Assembly (NCBI GenBank): GCA_022829145.1
Contig: CM040742.1
Location: 49,715,682 to 49,779,681, forward strand
Direction of reading: 5' to 3'
Source of the DNA: Albula goreensis
Taxonomy: Eukaryota; Chordata; Actinopteri; Albuliformes; Albulidae
Length of the DNA: 64,000 bases
This document shows positions 47,501-58,262 of the stretch, in pieces (positions within the stretch are counted from its first letter, which is position 1; the number at the start of each line of letters is the position of its first letter). A model generated the notes under the pieces. The model saw only the letters and a list, made by a program, of their open reading frames with translations. It did no database searches and had not been told where the DNA came from. The translations under genes were made by a program, and so were the position numbers.

Positions 47501-47817
47501 CATTGTACCTGGGATGTGATGACCTCGATGGAGGCCATAAAGCGGTCAGCAATGATGGATACTCCCAGGAAGAGGTAAATGAGGCACAGGAAATAGACGA
47601 GCGATTGGGCGGCTCGCTCGCCCAGGCCGGGGGTAAGAGGGGTCCACACAGGCAGCAGGATTCCAGCTCTGCAGGTGACTAACCCAGTGCAGGACTTCCT
47701 AGTGCTGTTGGGCTGCAGGGTCATGGCTGCTCCCTCCTGCTGGGTCTCGCACACACACAGCAGGGGCAGCCAGAAGAGCAGGAGTGGGGGGGGACAGGGC
47801 ATGGAGTGCACTGCCAT
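35512..47817 (-). CDS. slc8a2: Na+/Ca2+ exchanger, NCX2-like (11 coding exons)
   Basis: Plasma-membrane antiporter that exports one Ca2+ for three Na+. Exons, 5' to 3': 47817-47509, 47417-47280, 47127-46900, 46737-46492, 43873-43424, 42743-42367, 41875-41772, 38721-38609, 37483-37384, 36261-35980, 35888-35512; GT-AG throughout, 2724 nt, 907 aa (human NCX2 about 921). Residues 1-24 look like a signal peptide ([15 protein letters not shown]). Alpha-1 repeat: [23 protein letters not shown]-type basic segment: [20 protein letters not shown]1 carries the acidic Ca2+ cluster [12 protein letters not shown] and [13 protein letters not shown]2 includes CGELEF and [13 protein letters not shown]. Alpha-2 repeat: [20 protein letters not shown] and [16 protein letters not shown]. 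The end is [17 protein letters not shown] and a short loop without the long NCX1 cassette region, plus the kptn linkage, favour NCX2; the fish-specific NCX4 (slc8a4) is the alternative. The start lies 33 nt inside an exon whose acceptor is at about 47851, so the 5' UTR is spliced. The region that is one large exon in mammals is split into several here. Confidence 0.92.
37585..38188. repeat. 30-bp minisatellite in exchanger intron 8
   Basis: About 19 units of catcctttacggatactgag then ctgtcacaca, with a few aatgg variants and small rearrangements. Intron 9 (36262-37383) is otherwise featureless. Confidence 0.97.
38785..39095. repeat. 24-bp minisatellite in exchanger intron 7
   Basis: About 13 units of aggtgaggggctggggtaga then cacac. 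The sense strand reads Pro/Ser/Cys ORFs that are not genes. The + strand G-runs could form G-quadruplexes. Confidence 0.97.
39468..39892 (+). mobile_element. tRNA-like SINE candidate in exchanger intron 7
   Basis: Contains a B-box-like core (gaggtcgaggattcaattcc) followed by a long unique body (ccattgccaggtacagccag ... gaggagtcacgtgcttgact) and an A-rich end (taaaaaaaaagtg at about 39879-39891). The order fits a tRNA-derived SINE. An A box is not clear and target duplications were not found. Confidence 0.5.
39942..40690. repeat. 30-bp minisatellite in exchanger intron 7
   Basis: About 24 units of ggtaactactctaacactga then gtttaatcag, with a/g variation at one site that comes in blocks of neighbouring units. 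The 30-bp period gives long 10-residue-repeat ORFs on both strands ([10 protein letters not shown] and others), which are not genes. Confidence 0.98.
40972..41200. repeat. 51-bp tandem repeat, four copies
   Basis: Four nearly identical units of ctgatctgcaccaatcacag, gctgctcactcgcatcaaca and tcacagtgtgt. The period is a multiple of three, which explains the ORFs on both strands. Confidence 0.98.
41702..41785 (-). repeat. Duplicated donor plus (CA)n at the exchanger exon 7 end
   Basis: The donor of coding exon 7 (sense GGATCTCAG|GTCAGTGTG) is followed by a GT run and a second copy, GATCACAG|GTCAGTGTG, 36 bp further on. The second would be out of use unless the intervening GT run is exonised. 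Confidence 0.85.
41876..41992 (-). repeat. 41-bp repeat upstream of the exchanger exon 7 acceptor
   Basis: Sense units of ggttctgtttctctgtatgt then ctgcacacatgagtctaagct. The real pyrimidine tract plus acceptor (ggttctgtttctctgtgcat then ctacgcag) is a shortened copy of the same unit. Two to three copies. Confidence 0.85.
42785..42972. repeat. 30-bp minisatellite in exchanger intron 5
   Basis: Six units of ctcccaaacacacccctcac then tcaaactgtg, close to the acceptor of coding exon 6. The rest of intron 5 shows nothing. Confidence 0.97.
44705..45152. repeat. Interstitial telomere-like (TTAGGG)n block
   Basis: A 440-bp block of ttaggg units on the + strand, with interspersed ttagggct and gctgatgnnttaggg variants. 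It lies in intron 4 of the exchanger and contains runs of four to five perfect telomeric hexamers. Confidence 0.97.
45242..46343. mobile_element. Decayed Tc1-like element in exchanger intron 4
   Basis: Bounded by TA at 45240-45241 and 46344-46345. Ends are inverted: cagtactgtgcaaaagtcag on the left and the complement (ctgacttttgcacagtactg) on the right. At 1102 bp it is shorter than an active element. No intact transposase frame remains; A/T homopolymers and indels indicate age. Confidence 0.85.
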
Positions 47818-47851
47818 GGCTCTGCCACAGGGGGGCGCTGCCCAGGTCTCC

Positions 47852-48830
47852 TGAGAGGAAATATGGGATGTGTGAACGCTGATGCCTGCCAATGGCTGGT
47901 ACCTTCAGGTAAAACTGAATAACAGCAACATTGGTAACAGTGCAATAGTAACTATGTCCTGCATCTGACTTTGGGTGTCTTTAATTATAATTATAGCAGC
48001 AGCACCACTCTAAACCACAGAGAAATGAAAAACTTTCGAGAAAACATCACTCCTATCTGTTGGATGTTGAGATGACAGCTGAGTTGCAACAGGGCCAAGC
48101 TACTTCCATATGGGAGATAAATACACATCGCTATGAGGGATACAAGTGAAACCCTAAGCAATGTATTTTTAAAAACCTAACCCTAACCCCAAACATTAAA
48201 GTTACACAACACCCTATGATGCAGGCCATGTTTTGTCCTTTGAGACATTTTACATGAGCTCTGTTCCTACTAGTCCAAGCTGATCATTTTACAGTGTGCT
48301 AAGAGGACTGCATATCTTAAAGTTTAAAGGTACATGGATTGTTAATTTTGTGGATTTTCTTGAATGAATGTGCTAAATTGATGGCCTATGTTACTTCACA
48401 GAATGCTGAGAGAAGTTCATGCAAATTATATGTAATGTGATTCACTATGCATGAAACAGTTTTGAGACAGGTCATTATGTACAATTTTTATTATTATTTT
48501 TGAGGACTTGTCTGGATTTGACAAACTGTTCAGCCTCATTCAGTAACCCTGAGGTGGGGGTGACCACAACAGGTGACTCCACTGATTCACGTGACGAGAA
48601 GGCTAGTTACCAAGAATCAAATTAGAGCTGCTGTAGTCAGGTAACATGGGCACCGAGTTTAAATGCATGTCCACTGGTAGCTGTGACTGCAAAAAGACCT
48701 CATCTGTCTTCCACACTGGAAGCAATCAGCAAGCCGTGGAATGCTCAAGATGCTCTTGGTCCGATACAGATGTCATTTATACCATATAAAGCCAATCAAA
48801 AGGACTGTCTTTAGCTTATATGGAAATAAG
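47852..48830. other. Exchanger upstream intron, nothing recognised
   Basis: Begins (sense strand) before the acceptor of the first coding exon. No exon, promoter or transposon was identified. A short cctaaccctaacccc patch occurs near 48176. Confidence 0.5.
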
Positions 48831-48837
48831 ATGTGTG

Positions 48838-49665
48838 TCTGTTTATATATGTGTGTGCGTGCATGAGTGAGTGTGCCACTGCTCTGGGTCCATATTTAGC
48901 ATAAGAGTTGATGCATGTGTGAATTTGTACTGCTCTGGGTCCATATTTAGCATAAGAGTTGATGCATCCATGTGTGTGTGTGCCACTGCTCTGGGTCCAT
49001 ATTTAGCATGAGAGTTGATGCATGCATGTATGTATGTGTGCCACTGCTCTGGGTCCATATTTAGCGTGAGAGTTGATGCATGCATGTGTGTGTGTGTGTG
49101 TGTGTGTGCCACTGCTCTGGGTCCATATTTAGCATGAGAGTTGATGCATGCGTGAGTTTGTACTGCTCTGGGTCCATATTTAGCATGAGAGTTGATGCAT
49201 GCATGTGTGCGTGTGCCACTGCTCTGGGTCCATATTTAGCATGAGAGTTGATGCATGCATGTGTGTGTGTGCCACTGCTCTGGGTCCATATTTAGCATGA
49301 GAGTTGATGCATGCATGTATGTGTGTGTGCCAATGCACTGGGTCCATATTTAGCATGAGAGTTGATGCATGCATGTGTGTGTGTGTCACTGCTCTGGGTC
49401 CATATTTAGCATGAGAGTTGATGCATGCGTGAGTTTGTACTGCTCTGGGTCCATATTTAGCATGAGAGTTGATGCATGCATGTGTGTGTGTGCCACTGCT
49501 CTGGGTCCATATTTAGCATGAGAGTTGATTCATGCGTGAGTTTGTACTGCTCTGGGTCCATATTTAGCATGAGAGTTGATGCATGCATGTGTGTGTGTGT
49601 GTGTGTGTGTGTGTCACTGCTCTGAGTCCATATTTAGCATAAGAGTTGATGCATGCGTGAGTGCA
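48838..49665. repeat. About 58-bp minisatellite with embedded (TG)n
   Basis: About 14 units of cactgctctgggtccatatt, tagcatgagagttgatgcat and a variable gcatgtgtgtg tail. The tail length varies most, so it is a microsatellite inside a minisatellite. Confidence 0.97.
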
Positions 49666-50099
49666 ACACTGTTGGAATATAACTTGCCCAATTCTTCACG
49701 AGCCAACATTGGTACAACCCTAGTGTACCACTGACCCTCATATTCTTATCCTGAACCGACACTACCACACAATTGACTTGTGACACCTGACACTAGCGCA
49801 TGATTGGCTTGTAATACCTAACATTAGCACACCATTAGCTTGTGATCCTATCATCAAATTTTCAATGAAGGTGAACCTTGGTATGTTGTCACTTTGATGC
49901 ATTGTAACATAATTTAGCTTGGCTACTTTTGGGGGCTGACGCAAGGACACTTCTGCAGCTCAGCTGTAGACACAACACAGTCCTGTGAAGTCTGAATGGA
50001 AAAGGTGCAAAGTCACACTTGGATAGTGAGAAAGTCAATGCATCATGTTCAATTTTGACATGATATGTAAGAGTGAATGTGCGCATAGATGTGTGGTCA

Positions 50100-50163
50100 T
50101 GCATGTGGGTGAGTGTGTGTGTGCACATGTTTATGTGTATATGGGTGTGTTTGTGTGTGTGCA

Positions 50164-50200
<37 letters not shown>

Positions 50201-50868
50201 ATATGGGCATTGTATGCGCGTGCATGCATGCATGCCTGCATGCCTGCATGTGTGTATGCATGGTGACATGGCTATGTGTGTGTAGGTTCGTGTGTGTGCA
50301 TGTGGTTGTGTGTCTGTATGTTTATGTGTTTATGTGCATGACTGTGTGTGTGCATGTGCGCTTGTGTGCATGTGTGCGTGTGTATGTCTGTGTGTATATG
50401 TGCATATATGTGGATGTGCATATGCGTTTGTGCATGTACATGTGTGTGTGTGTGTGCATATGTGCGTGTGTGTGTGTGTGCATGCGCGCACGTGTGTGTG
50501 TGCATATGTGCGTGTGTGTGCATGCACGCACGTGTGTGTGTGCATATGTGCGTGTGTGTGTGTGCATGCGCGCACGTGTGTGTGTGCACGGGCATGTGTG
50601 CGTGCGTGCGTACGTATGCATGCATGTGCGTTTGTGTGTGTACATGTGCTTGCGCTTGTGTGCTTGTGCAAGTGCATGTATGTCGGTGTGCGTACGTGTA
50701 TGTGTGTATGCATGCATGTGCGTTTGTGTGTATGTGTGTATGTGTGCATGTGCATTTGTGCGTGTTTGCGTGGATGTGTGTTTGTGTGTGTATGTGTGTA
50801 TGTGTGTATGCGTGCAGGTGCATATGTGTGTGTGTATGCGTGCATGTGTTTGTGTGTTTGTGCACGGC
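50100..50868. repeat. Very long alternating purine-pyrimidine tract (TG/CA/CG)
   Basis: About 770 bp of nearly uninterrupted tgtg, gcat, gcgc and tacg alternation, including gtgcatgcgcgcacgtgtgt-type segments. It has very strong Z-DNA potential. Cys/Val/Met and Thr/His ORFs up to 271 residues on both strands are repeat artefacts. Confidence 0.95.
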
Positions 50869-51897
50869 AGCTCTCTCTCGGCAGTCTCAGGTAACACTCA
50901 CAGTGCTGCATCATTAATGGCTGACTGACATGCTGCCCTTTGTTGTTGGGCTGTGATTGAAGCCTCGGCCCAGCTGCTGAACTGAGCGTGCTCGCCTCCC
51001 ATTTCACTTTCCAAGCTCTATGCAGTCACCATGGTTACCATGGCTTCAGACTCACTGCCATACACCACCAGCCTGAGTCAGAGCTGGAACTCTCCAGCAC
51101 CTGTACTCACCCGTACACCTGTACTCACACTGACGCTGTCACATTTACTCACACCTACCCCAGTACTCACAACTACACTTTCACATACACCTGTACCTAC
51201 ACACATGCACACATATCTGTACCCACATGCTCATCTGCACAAATGCCTTTACTTTCATATGCAGTTCCACCTACACACATACTTGTACTCACACATACAC
51301 AAAGATCTACGATGACACTTGTGCACACACACACACACACTCACACCAGTATCTGCTTCGTTGTTTTTGATCTCTGTCTATCACTTAGAGCATTGTTTTC
51401 CCATCAGGCCCTGAGAGATAATGATCACAGCCTAATGGCCATGGCTACCAGGGCCTACTGATAAGAAAGTTACTGATGAACATGTTTTGTTTCTCAAGCT
51501 GTTTTCACATATGAGCTCATTTTCTAGAGTTGCCCTTTCACACATGTAGCACCTTCTGGAAATAGTCCGATTTATTAGGCAAGGGGTGGTGCCTGGGTAG
51601 TGCATGCAGTAGACAAAACATGACGCAAAAAGTACGCTGCAGATATTGCAGTGTTTTGTTTACAGCACATCACAGATAACGGCCACGGCTACTGACTCAT
51701 CCATAATGATGACTGTGTTATCAGAGGCTGGGTGGGGGGGGGGGCGTCTATGTCATCACAGGATGTGCAGGAGGAGTGTCCTCAGTTGTGGCTATCGGCA
51801 GGTAGACTATCCAGGCAGGCCAGCAGGGGGCAGAGAAGAGTGATAGGAAATAGAAATGCCTGCCAACTATATCCCACACTCCGTCAGTGGCTGATAA

Positions 51898-52076
51898 TGA
51901 CTACAGCAGGTGTGTAAAAATGTAACAGGTAAGTATGATGCAGGTGTGTAAACATGTAACTGGTAGGTGTGTGGGAGGTATATAGGTGTGTTGCAGGTGT
52001 GTAAGTATGTAGCAGATGTAAAAAGGTGCAGCAGGTGTATAGATGTGTAACAGGTGCACTGGTGTATAGTAGGTGT
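51898..52076. repeat. Short degenerate tandem repeat
   Basis: Units of gcaggtgtgtaaacatgtaa/c and related, 15-30 bp. The surrounding 51000-52600 is otherwise simple or unremarkable; a CA-rich degenerate tract is at 51100-51350. Confidence 0.8.
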
Positions 52077-52607
52077 GGGTTCTGCTGGAACACAGGTGAC
52101 TCACCTGGCTGGTTAATAACTCATCAGGGTTGGCTGTTTGTCAGTGCCCAGCAGGTTCACTGTGCAATCAAGGAGGAGTATGGGGGAGTGAGAAGAGAGA
52201 AAGAGAGAGGGGGAGGAAGAGAATTGTTGACTGTGCATTATTCATGTCTCCACTACTCTCACACTCTTTTTCACTCTCTCACCTTCTTTCACTTTCCCTC
52301 TCTGCCCCAGTGACAATTTCTCTGTAATTAAAAGAACATGATGCTCTCACTGACTGCTACAAGAGTAAACTGGGCCAGGAGTCCAAATAAATTCTCCCTT
52401 TACACTCAGAATGTAATCAGACTATAATCCACACAAAGTCCTCTCATGGTTATCTACATTGTATGCTCTTTAATGCTCAATGTGTTTCAGAAAGATTTGT
52501 AAAATGGTGTTGTGATGTTATCAAAGGTGTTATACCCCCATTCTAAAGGCTTCAGGGCAATGCACTTTATACTGTATAATAAATCACATTCTATACTGTA
52601 ATATGAT

Positions 52608-52922
52608 AAAAAACACAGACTGGAGCTGCGCAGTTAGCATTACCTCACAGACTGGAGCTACCCAGTTAGCATTACCTCACAGACTGGAGCTACCCAGTTA
52701 GCATTACCTCACAGACTGGAGCTGCGCAGTTAGCATTACCTCACAGAGTGGAGCTGTGCAGTTAGCATTACCTCACAGACTGGAGCTGTGCAGTTAGCAT
52801 TACCTCATAGAGTGGAGCTGCGCAGTTAGCATTACCTCACAGACTGGAGCTGCGCAGTTAGCATTACCTGACAGACTGGAGCTGTGCAGTTAGCATTACC
52901 TCATAGAGTGGAGCTGTTAGCC
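52608..52922. repeat. About 38-bp minisatellite, eight copies
   Basis: Units of cacagactggagctgcgcag then ttagcattacct. Variants (acccag, tgtgcag, tagagtgg) are shared by neighbouring units. Confidence 0.97.
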
Positions 52923-52939
52923 AATAGAGTCACATAGGA

Positions 52940-53120
52940 GCACTGAGGTTGTGTGTTTGATTCCCAGAGTACCAGCAATAATTGGCCAGGGATGGTAGGC
53001 CAGTTAAAGCTAGGAGCCCACAGGTGTGAGACCTGAATAAATGCCGTGTAATCCTCCAGCGTGTGATTGGTGCTGTGCCTGCAGCATGAAAACAGCGAGG
53101 GCCAGTGACACTGCTTCGGC
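52940..53120. mobile_element. Possible SINE fragment
   Basis: A tRNA T-arm-like motif (gaggttgtgtgtttgattcc) is followed by a body with ggccagttaaagctaggagc. It lacks clear ends. The segment 53120-53700 has no supported feature. Confidence 0.3.
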
Positions 53121-53711
53121 TGGAGCAGATTGCTGTGGTTAGCTAAACAGTTTGGATGTGTTCAACTATAATGTGGAAGTCTGCTGAATTTTTTTTTAAA
53201 AAAGCCAGAAATCTTCATCACATCCCAAAGTGTCCGACTTTTCAGGTTTCATTGAAACAGTTTTTCAGAGCTTCCGGAGCTGGACCTGAGTTCCTCAGTC
53301 AGTCAGATCTCATATTATTGATGCTGCACCTGACCTGTTACAACCTTGAAAGATGATTCTTCCTGACCCTGGAAGACTCTGAAAGATGACCCACGCATGT
53401 GTGTCAACAAGCCAAGACTCTAGTTTCCCAAACCGCACTCCAACCTTCCTTTAACTCTGACAAAATGCAGCAAGAAACCTGACTAGACAGGAATAGTGCG
53501 AGCACAGCCCCACTGCCTGAAGCAAAGCAGAGATGGATCAGCCTGTGGCTTTGGTCACCGTACTCAACAGGTACAGAACAAATGTGAACAGAGCAGCACG
53601 TTTAATAAATGAGTGTTTATAGTGTCTGATTTCAAAATGTTGCCAACCCAAACACATGGGGGCAGTGAATATAGAAAACGATAATGCATTTTTCTCCTTG
53701 AATGAGAAGTT

Positions 53712-53902
53712 ACATTACATTACATTACACTACTGTCATTTAATTTTATCCAAAGCATTTTGATTAGACTCCTCTCCCTGAAATGTGGGTTAGGGCCTTG
53801 CTCAAGGGCCCAACAGTGTTTTTGCTGTGGCTGGACATTGAGCCAACCTCAGGGGTCCCAGTCATTTACCTTAACCACTAGGCTATAGGCTGCCCCATTA
53901 GA
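53712..53902. repeat. Fish dispersed repeat, second copy
   Basis: acattacattacattacact, then cctcaagggcccaacag... and cagtcatttaccttaaccac, parallel in order to 26955-27152. Diverged from that copy. Confidence 0.7.
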
Positions 53903-54034
53903 CTGCGAACACAGGTAATTTAGATATACTTAGTGAAGGTGTTACACCACAGGGCAGCAATGAGGGTTCAAAAAGACAAGGTCATCAATCCCACAAAAAA
54001 GACTGCCCATTGCCAAAACCCCCATAGAGGGAAA

Positions 54035-54832
54035 ACATAGAGGGTTACTGTTAGGGTAAGGGTTAGTATGGTAGTGTTAGGGTTATCGTTAGGGTAAGGG
54101 TTAGTATGGTAGTGTTAGGGTTACTGTTAGGGTAAGGGTTAGTATGGTAGTGTTAGGGTTAGTGTTAGGGTAAGGGTTAGTATGGTAGTGTTAGGTTAGT
54201 GTTAGGGTAAGGGTTTGTAGTGGGTAGTGTTAGGGTTACTGTTAGGGTAGTGTTAGGGTTAGTTAGTATGGTAGTGTTAGGGTTAGTGTTAGGGTAAGGG
54301 TTAGTATGGTAGTGTTAGGGTTAGTGTTAGGGTAAGGGTTAGTATGGTAGTGTTAAGGTTAGTGTTAGGGTAAGGGTTAGTATGGTAGTGTTAGGGTTAG
54401 TGTTAGGGTAAGGTTTAGTATGGTAGTGTTAAGGTTAGTGTTAGGGTAAGGGTTAGTATGGTAGTGTTAGGGTTAGTGTTAGGGTAAGGGTTAGTATGGT
54501 AGTGTTAGGGTTAGTGTTAGGGTAAGGGTTTGTATGGTAGTGTTAGGGTTAGTGTTAGGGTAAGGGTTAGTATGGTAGTGTTAGGGTTACCGTTAGGGTA
54601 AGGGTTAGTATGGTAGTGTTAGGGTTAGTGTTAGGGTAAGGGTTAGTATGGTAGTGTTAGGGTTAGTGTTAGGGTAAGGGTTAGTATGGTAGTGTTAGGG
54701 TTAGTGTTAGGGTAAGGGTTAGTATGGTAGTGTTAGAGTTAGGCTTAGTATGGTAGTGTTAGGGTTAGGCTTAGTTTGGTAGTGTTGGTGTTAGTGTTAG
54801 GGTCAGGGTTAGGGTTAGTCTGGTGGTGTTTT
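54035..54832. repeat. About 42-bp higher-order repeat of TTAGGG-like units
   Basis: About 18 units of gttagtatggtagtgttagg then gttagtgttagggtaagg. Built from degenerate telomere-like hexamers but with a larger, regular period, so it is a minisatellite rather than a plain telomere block. Confidence 0.97.
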
Positions 54833-55785
54833 TACTCATCCCAAATTACAGGCCCTAATACTCATGGATCTTGACATCATTTCATAGTCCAGCTTCAGCA
54901 TATGATCTAATTCACACACAAGTGATATTGTTTAAAAATTAAGATAACTGATCAAACTCATTTCTGTTTCTGCAGTCTCAGACACCGGCTGAGTCCTTTC
55001 CCTTCCACTTCAGAGTGCCTTCTCCAGTCACTGCCCTCTGTACACAAATTAATCCAGCTGGTGGCGCAGAAAACACCTTTATTACCCTGAAATAGATCCC
55101 TCTTCTTTTTCAAGCTACTTACAAATTAATGCAATTCAGAGATTATTTTTCCTGCACACACACACCCCTCCTTACACGACCTTGCAACATAAATCTAAAG
55201 CTTTCATTTGTCTGTTAGCATAGTTACTCCCTACTGAAACAGCCGTGAGTATGGTTACATGCCAATAAAAGAGCTGTAAGCTTCTGTAGCTTCTGTGCTT
55301 TGCTATGCTGTTTGTTCATTGCTGCCTGACTGTAGTCCTTCACTTTGCCAATAGTAGGTTTACTTTTTACCATAATAGACTATGGATGTGAACATGTCAT
55401 TTATAAATATTAGGTAATTTGTAAAAGGTATGACCTTATGTCACAAATAATAACTGATGGATGAAGATCATGCTCTACCCCACATACCTCAGGCAGAGTT
55501 GCTGTTAAAATAACACACATATTGTGCACAAAGATAAATGCCTGCCAGCCTTTTGTATTAGTGTTTGAAATTTTCTATTGATATTACAATAAGTCCTGTG
55601 CAACACCAGGAAGTCATGAATGGCAATATAAATAAGAATTTTTATATGATGAAACTGTTGTGAAGAATGAGGCAAAACATGCATGCATTAGTGTAGCTTT
55701 ACATGGTAGAATGTAAAGCTACCATGTAATGTAATGCAATGTAATGTAATGTAGAAAACACTTTCAACACAGTCATGCTACTGAA
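54833..55785. other. No gene seen
   Basis: Unique sequence without a supported exon. A short palindrome-like stretch (agctttacatggtag ... ctaccatgtaatg) and a taatgtaatg tail lie at 55690-55755. Confidence 0.5.
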
Positions 55786-55802
55786 AACTTTTCTGATTCA
55801 CC

Positions 55803-56145
55803 AAGACAGCATTGTGTGCGAAGTGCTGGTAGAAACACACCTTTTATACAGCATTGTGTGTGAAGTGCTGGTAGAAACACACCTTTTATACAGCATTGTG
55901 TGTGAAGTGCTGGTAGAAACACACCTTTTATACAGCATTGTGTGTGAAGTGCTGGTAGAAACACACCTTTTATACAGCATTGTGTGTGAAGTGCTGGTAG
56001 AAACACACCTTTTATACAGCATTGTGTGTGAAGTGCTGGTAGAAACACACCTTTTATACAGCATTGTGTGTGAAGTGCTGGTAGAAACACACCTTTTATA
56101 CAGCATTGTGTGTGAAGTGCTGGCAGAAACACACCTTTTACCCTC
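55803..56145. repeat. 42-bp minisatellite, eight copies
   Basis: Units of cagcattgtgtgtgaagtgc, tggtagaaacacacctttta and ta, nearly identical. The 42-bp period (14 codons) keeps several frames open on both strands, producing false ORFs of 125-170 residues. Confidence 0.98.
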
Positions 56146-57125
56146 AGCAAGGATCACTGCCTGCCCCAGATTGACACCTAAATGAAAAATATCCTGATTA
56201 ATTAAATCTGTAGGTAATTCTGAAAGATAATCCCACCCTGGACAGTTTGTTCCATCTGTCTCCGGTACAAAACCAATCAGCCCGCCCTGCCGCCCAGCCT
56301 GGCTGATCACTCAGGTAGGTTTACAGTGGGCAGGAGATGGGTTTTCAGTTGATACCCGTTCATGCATGGCTACCTGCTCTCCATATCACTCCATCCTCCC
56401 CTGCTGCAAAACTGCAGCATCGCTAAAGTCTCCTCTGAGCCATGCACCACAGGTGTTTCCTGCACCTCCAATACGGTCACGCTCAGTGCAGGTTTGTCAC
56501 AGGTAGGGCAGGTGTGTGACAGTCATCTGGGAGTCACACCTCAAAGACCATATAGTTACTAACTGCACCTGCAGGTAAATTGCCGGCAGCCTCAAAGACC
56601 ATATAGTTACAAACAGGAAGAATAAAGAATATAAACATTGTTTGTTAGCTTCGTCCTTAGTGCTGTCCAGCGGCTCAATGTGTAAGCTGAGAGGCCTCTG
56701 ACCCCTGAGGGGTGGGGGGGAGGGGGCAGAGCATGCAGTGCCTTTCAAGCTAAGCTTTATTAGCCACTGCCTACAAATTAACAACTTAAACATGGGACCT
56801 AAACCATTCTAAAAGTCTGTTTTGTTTGTACCTACTCATCTATACAAAAACAATATTATTATTTCATTGTAGTGTTCTCCATCTCTGTTTTCACCAAGAG
56901 AGCCATTGGATTCCCTTGTTAATGATAGCATTTGGCCATAAGCTCAGTTTTGATTATTTTTAGAGAGTGGATTTAGCCCTCATATGTACATTATTGACCC
57001 TGCTGATGGCTTCAAGATGAAATTAAATATATGAAGATAATTTGTTGTAATTTGATCTATCTGATGGTGATGCAATAAGAAATCATGACCATGACACGTT
57101 CATGTCAAACCGTTAAAGTTGACTG
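56146..57125. other. No gene seen
   Basis: Unique sequence; a (G)n-rich patch at 56707-56728. No exon supported. Confidence 0.5.
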
Positions 57126-57127
57126 TC

Positions 57128-57303
57128 AAACACAGTAACAGACTCTGGTCAGGAGAATGGACAGAGTAACAGACTCTGGTCAGGAGAGTGGACAGAGTAA
57201 CAGACTCTGGTCAGGAGAGTGGACAGAGTCACAGACTCTGGTCAGGAGAGTGGACAGAGTAACAGGCTGTGGTCAGGAGAGTGGACAGAGTAACAGGCTG
57301 TTT
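57128..57303. repeat. 30-bp tandem repeat, six copies
   Basis: Units of gtaacagactctggtcagga then gagtggacaga, with ctgtgg in later copies. Confidence 0.97.
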
Positions 57304-58031
57304 GTGAGTGACTCTTGTGAAGAGTGCAGGACAGAACAGTCTGAAAGGAAACTGCCTGCCAAGCACTTTTCCTCTCTGGTCTTAATCTCTACCTTCCTTT
57401 CCCACAACCACGCTGGCACAGAGTACAGATGCATAATGGTTCTCAGCTGTTACTAGCTGAACTGCAGTCCCACCAACAAAGTGTTAAAAACAGCACAGGC
57501 AGCGAGCACATCCAGACAAAGCTATAAGCTAGGTGGCAAAAGAAAACAAACCTTCCACACACATGCATGGACACAAGAAGCATAGCCAGTGTGAGCAGAG
57601 GCTTGCAAGCCCTGAAGAATAGAGCTCAAACTCTAATCCAAACAAATGCTGAACCAAACTGCCTTTCCCTGTGACCTCCCCAACAGTGTGCCTGTTCACT
57701 TCTGTCATGTTTAAAAGCTGAAACTGTCATGTTCTTGCTCAGAGATAAACTGATTTATCTGTGATAGTTATATAAAGAGTCCATATATATTGTAATATAT
57801 GGTATATATACATAATACTGGATATTTAAACCTCATGAATACATTGATGCACACATTATACTTCGGCAGATATGCTTTAGAGGAAATCTTGTGTAATGCA
57901 AAGCAATATTTCTTCCTTTGTAGTTGTAAGTTCCATTCCTACCACATTTACTCAAGCTTTCACCATTCAGATCTGACTGCTTCAGAAACGTCCAGAGTGA
58001 CAACAGTGAGCAACTTCCTATTAGTGTGATG

Positions 58032-58262
58032 GGAGTTCAGCAGGAGAGAGCAGCTACAGCAGGGAGAGAGCAGCCACTACAGGAGAGAAGAGCTACAGCA
58101 GGAGAGAGCAGCTACAGTGGGAGAGAACAACTACCACAAGAGAGAGCAGCTCCAGTAGAAAAGAGCAGCAGAAGAGAGGAGCTACAGCAGGAGAGAGCAG
58201 CTACAGTAGAAGAGAGCAGCAGAAGAGAGGAGCTACAGCAGGAGAGAGCAGCTACAGCGGTA
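58032..58262. repeat. Purine-rich tandem repeat
   Basis: Units of agcaggagagagcagctaca with agaagagagg inserts; degenerate 18-30 bp spacing. The segment 57304-58030 holds no supported feature. Confidence 0.9.

Noticed and set aside
50113-50928. 271-residue + strand ORF (and similar ORFs on both strands)
   Set aside because: It consists only of Cys/Val/Met or Thr/His strings from a TG/CA tract; no domain, splice or start context.
55773-56310. ORFs of 125-170 residues with 14-residue repeats
   Set aside because: A 42-bp-period tandem array, a multiple of three, explains all frames.
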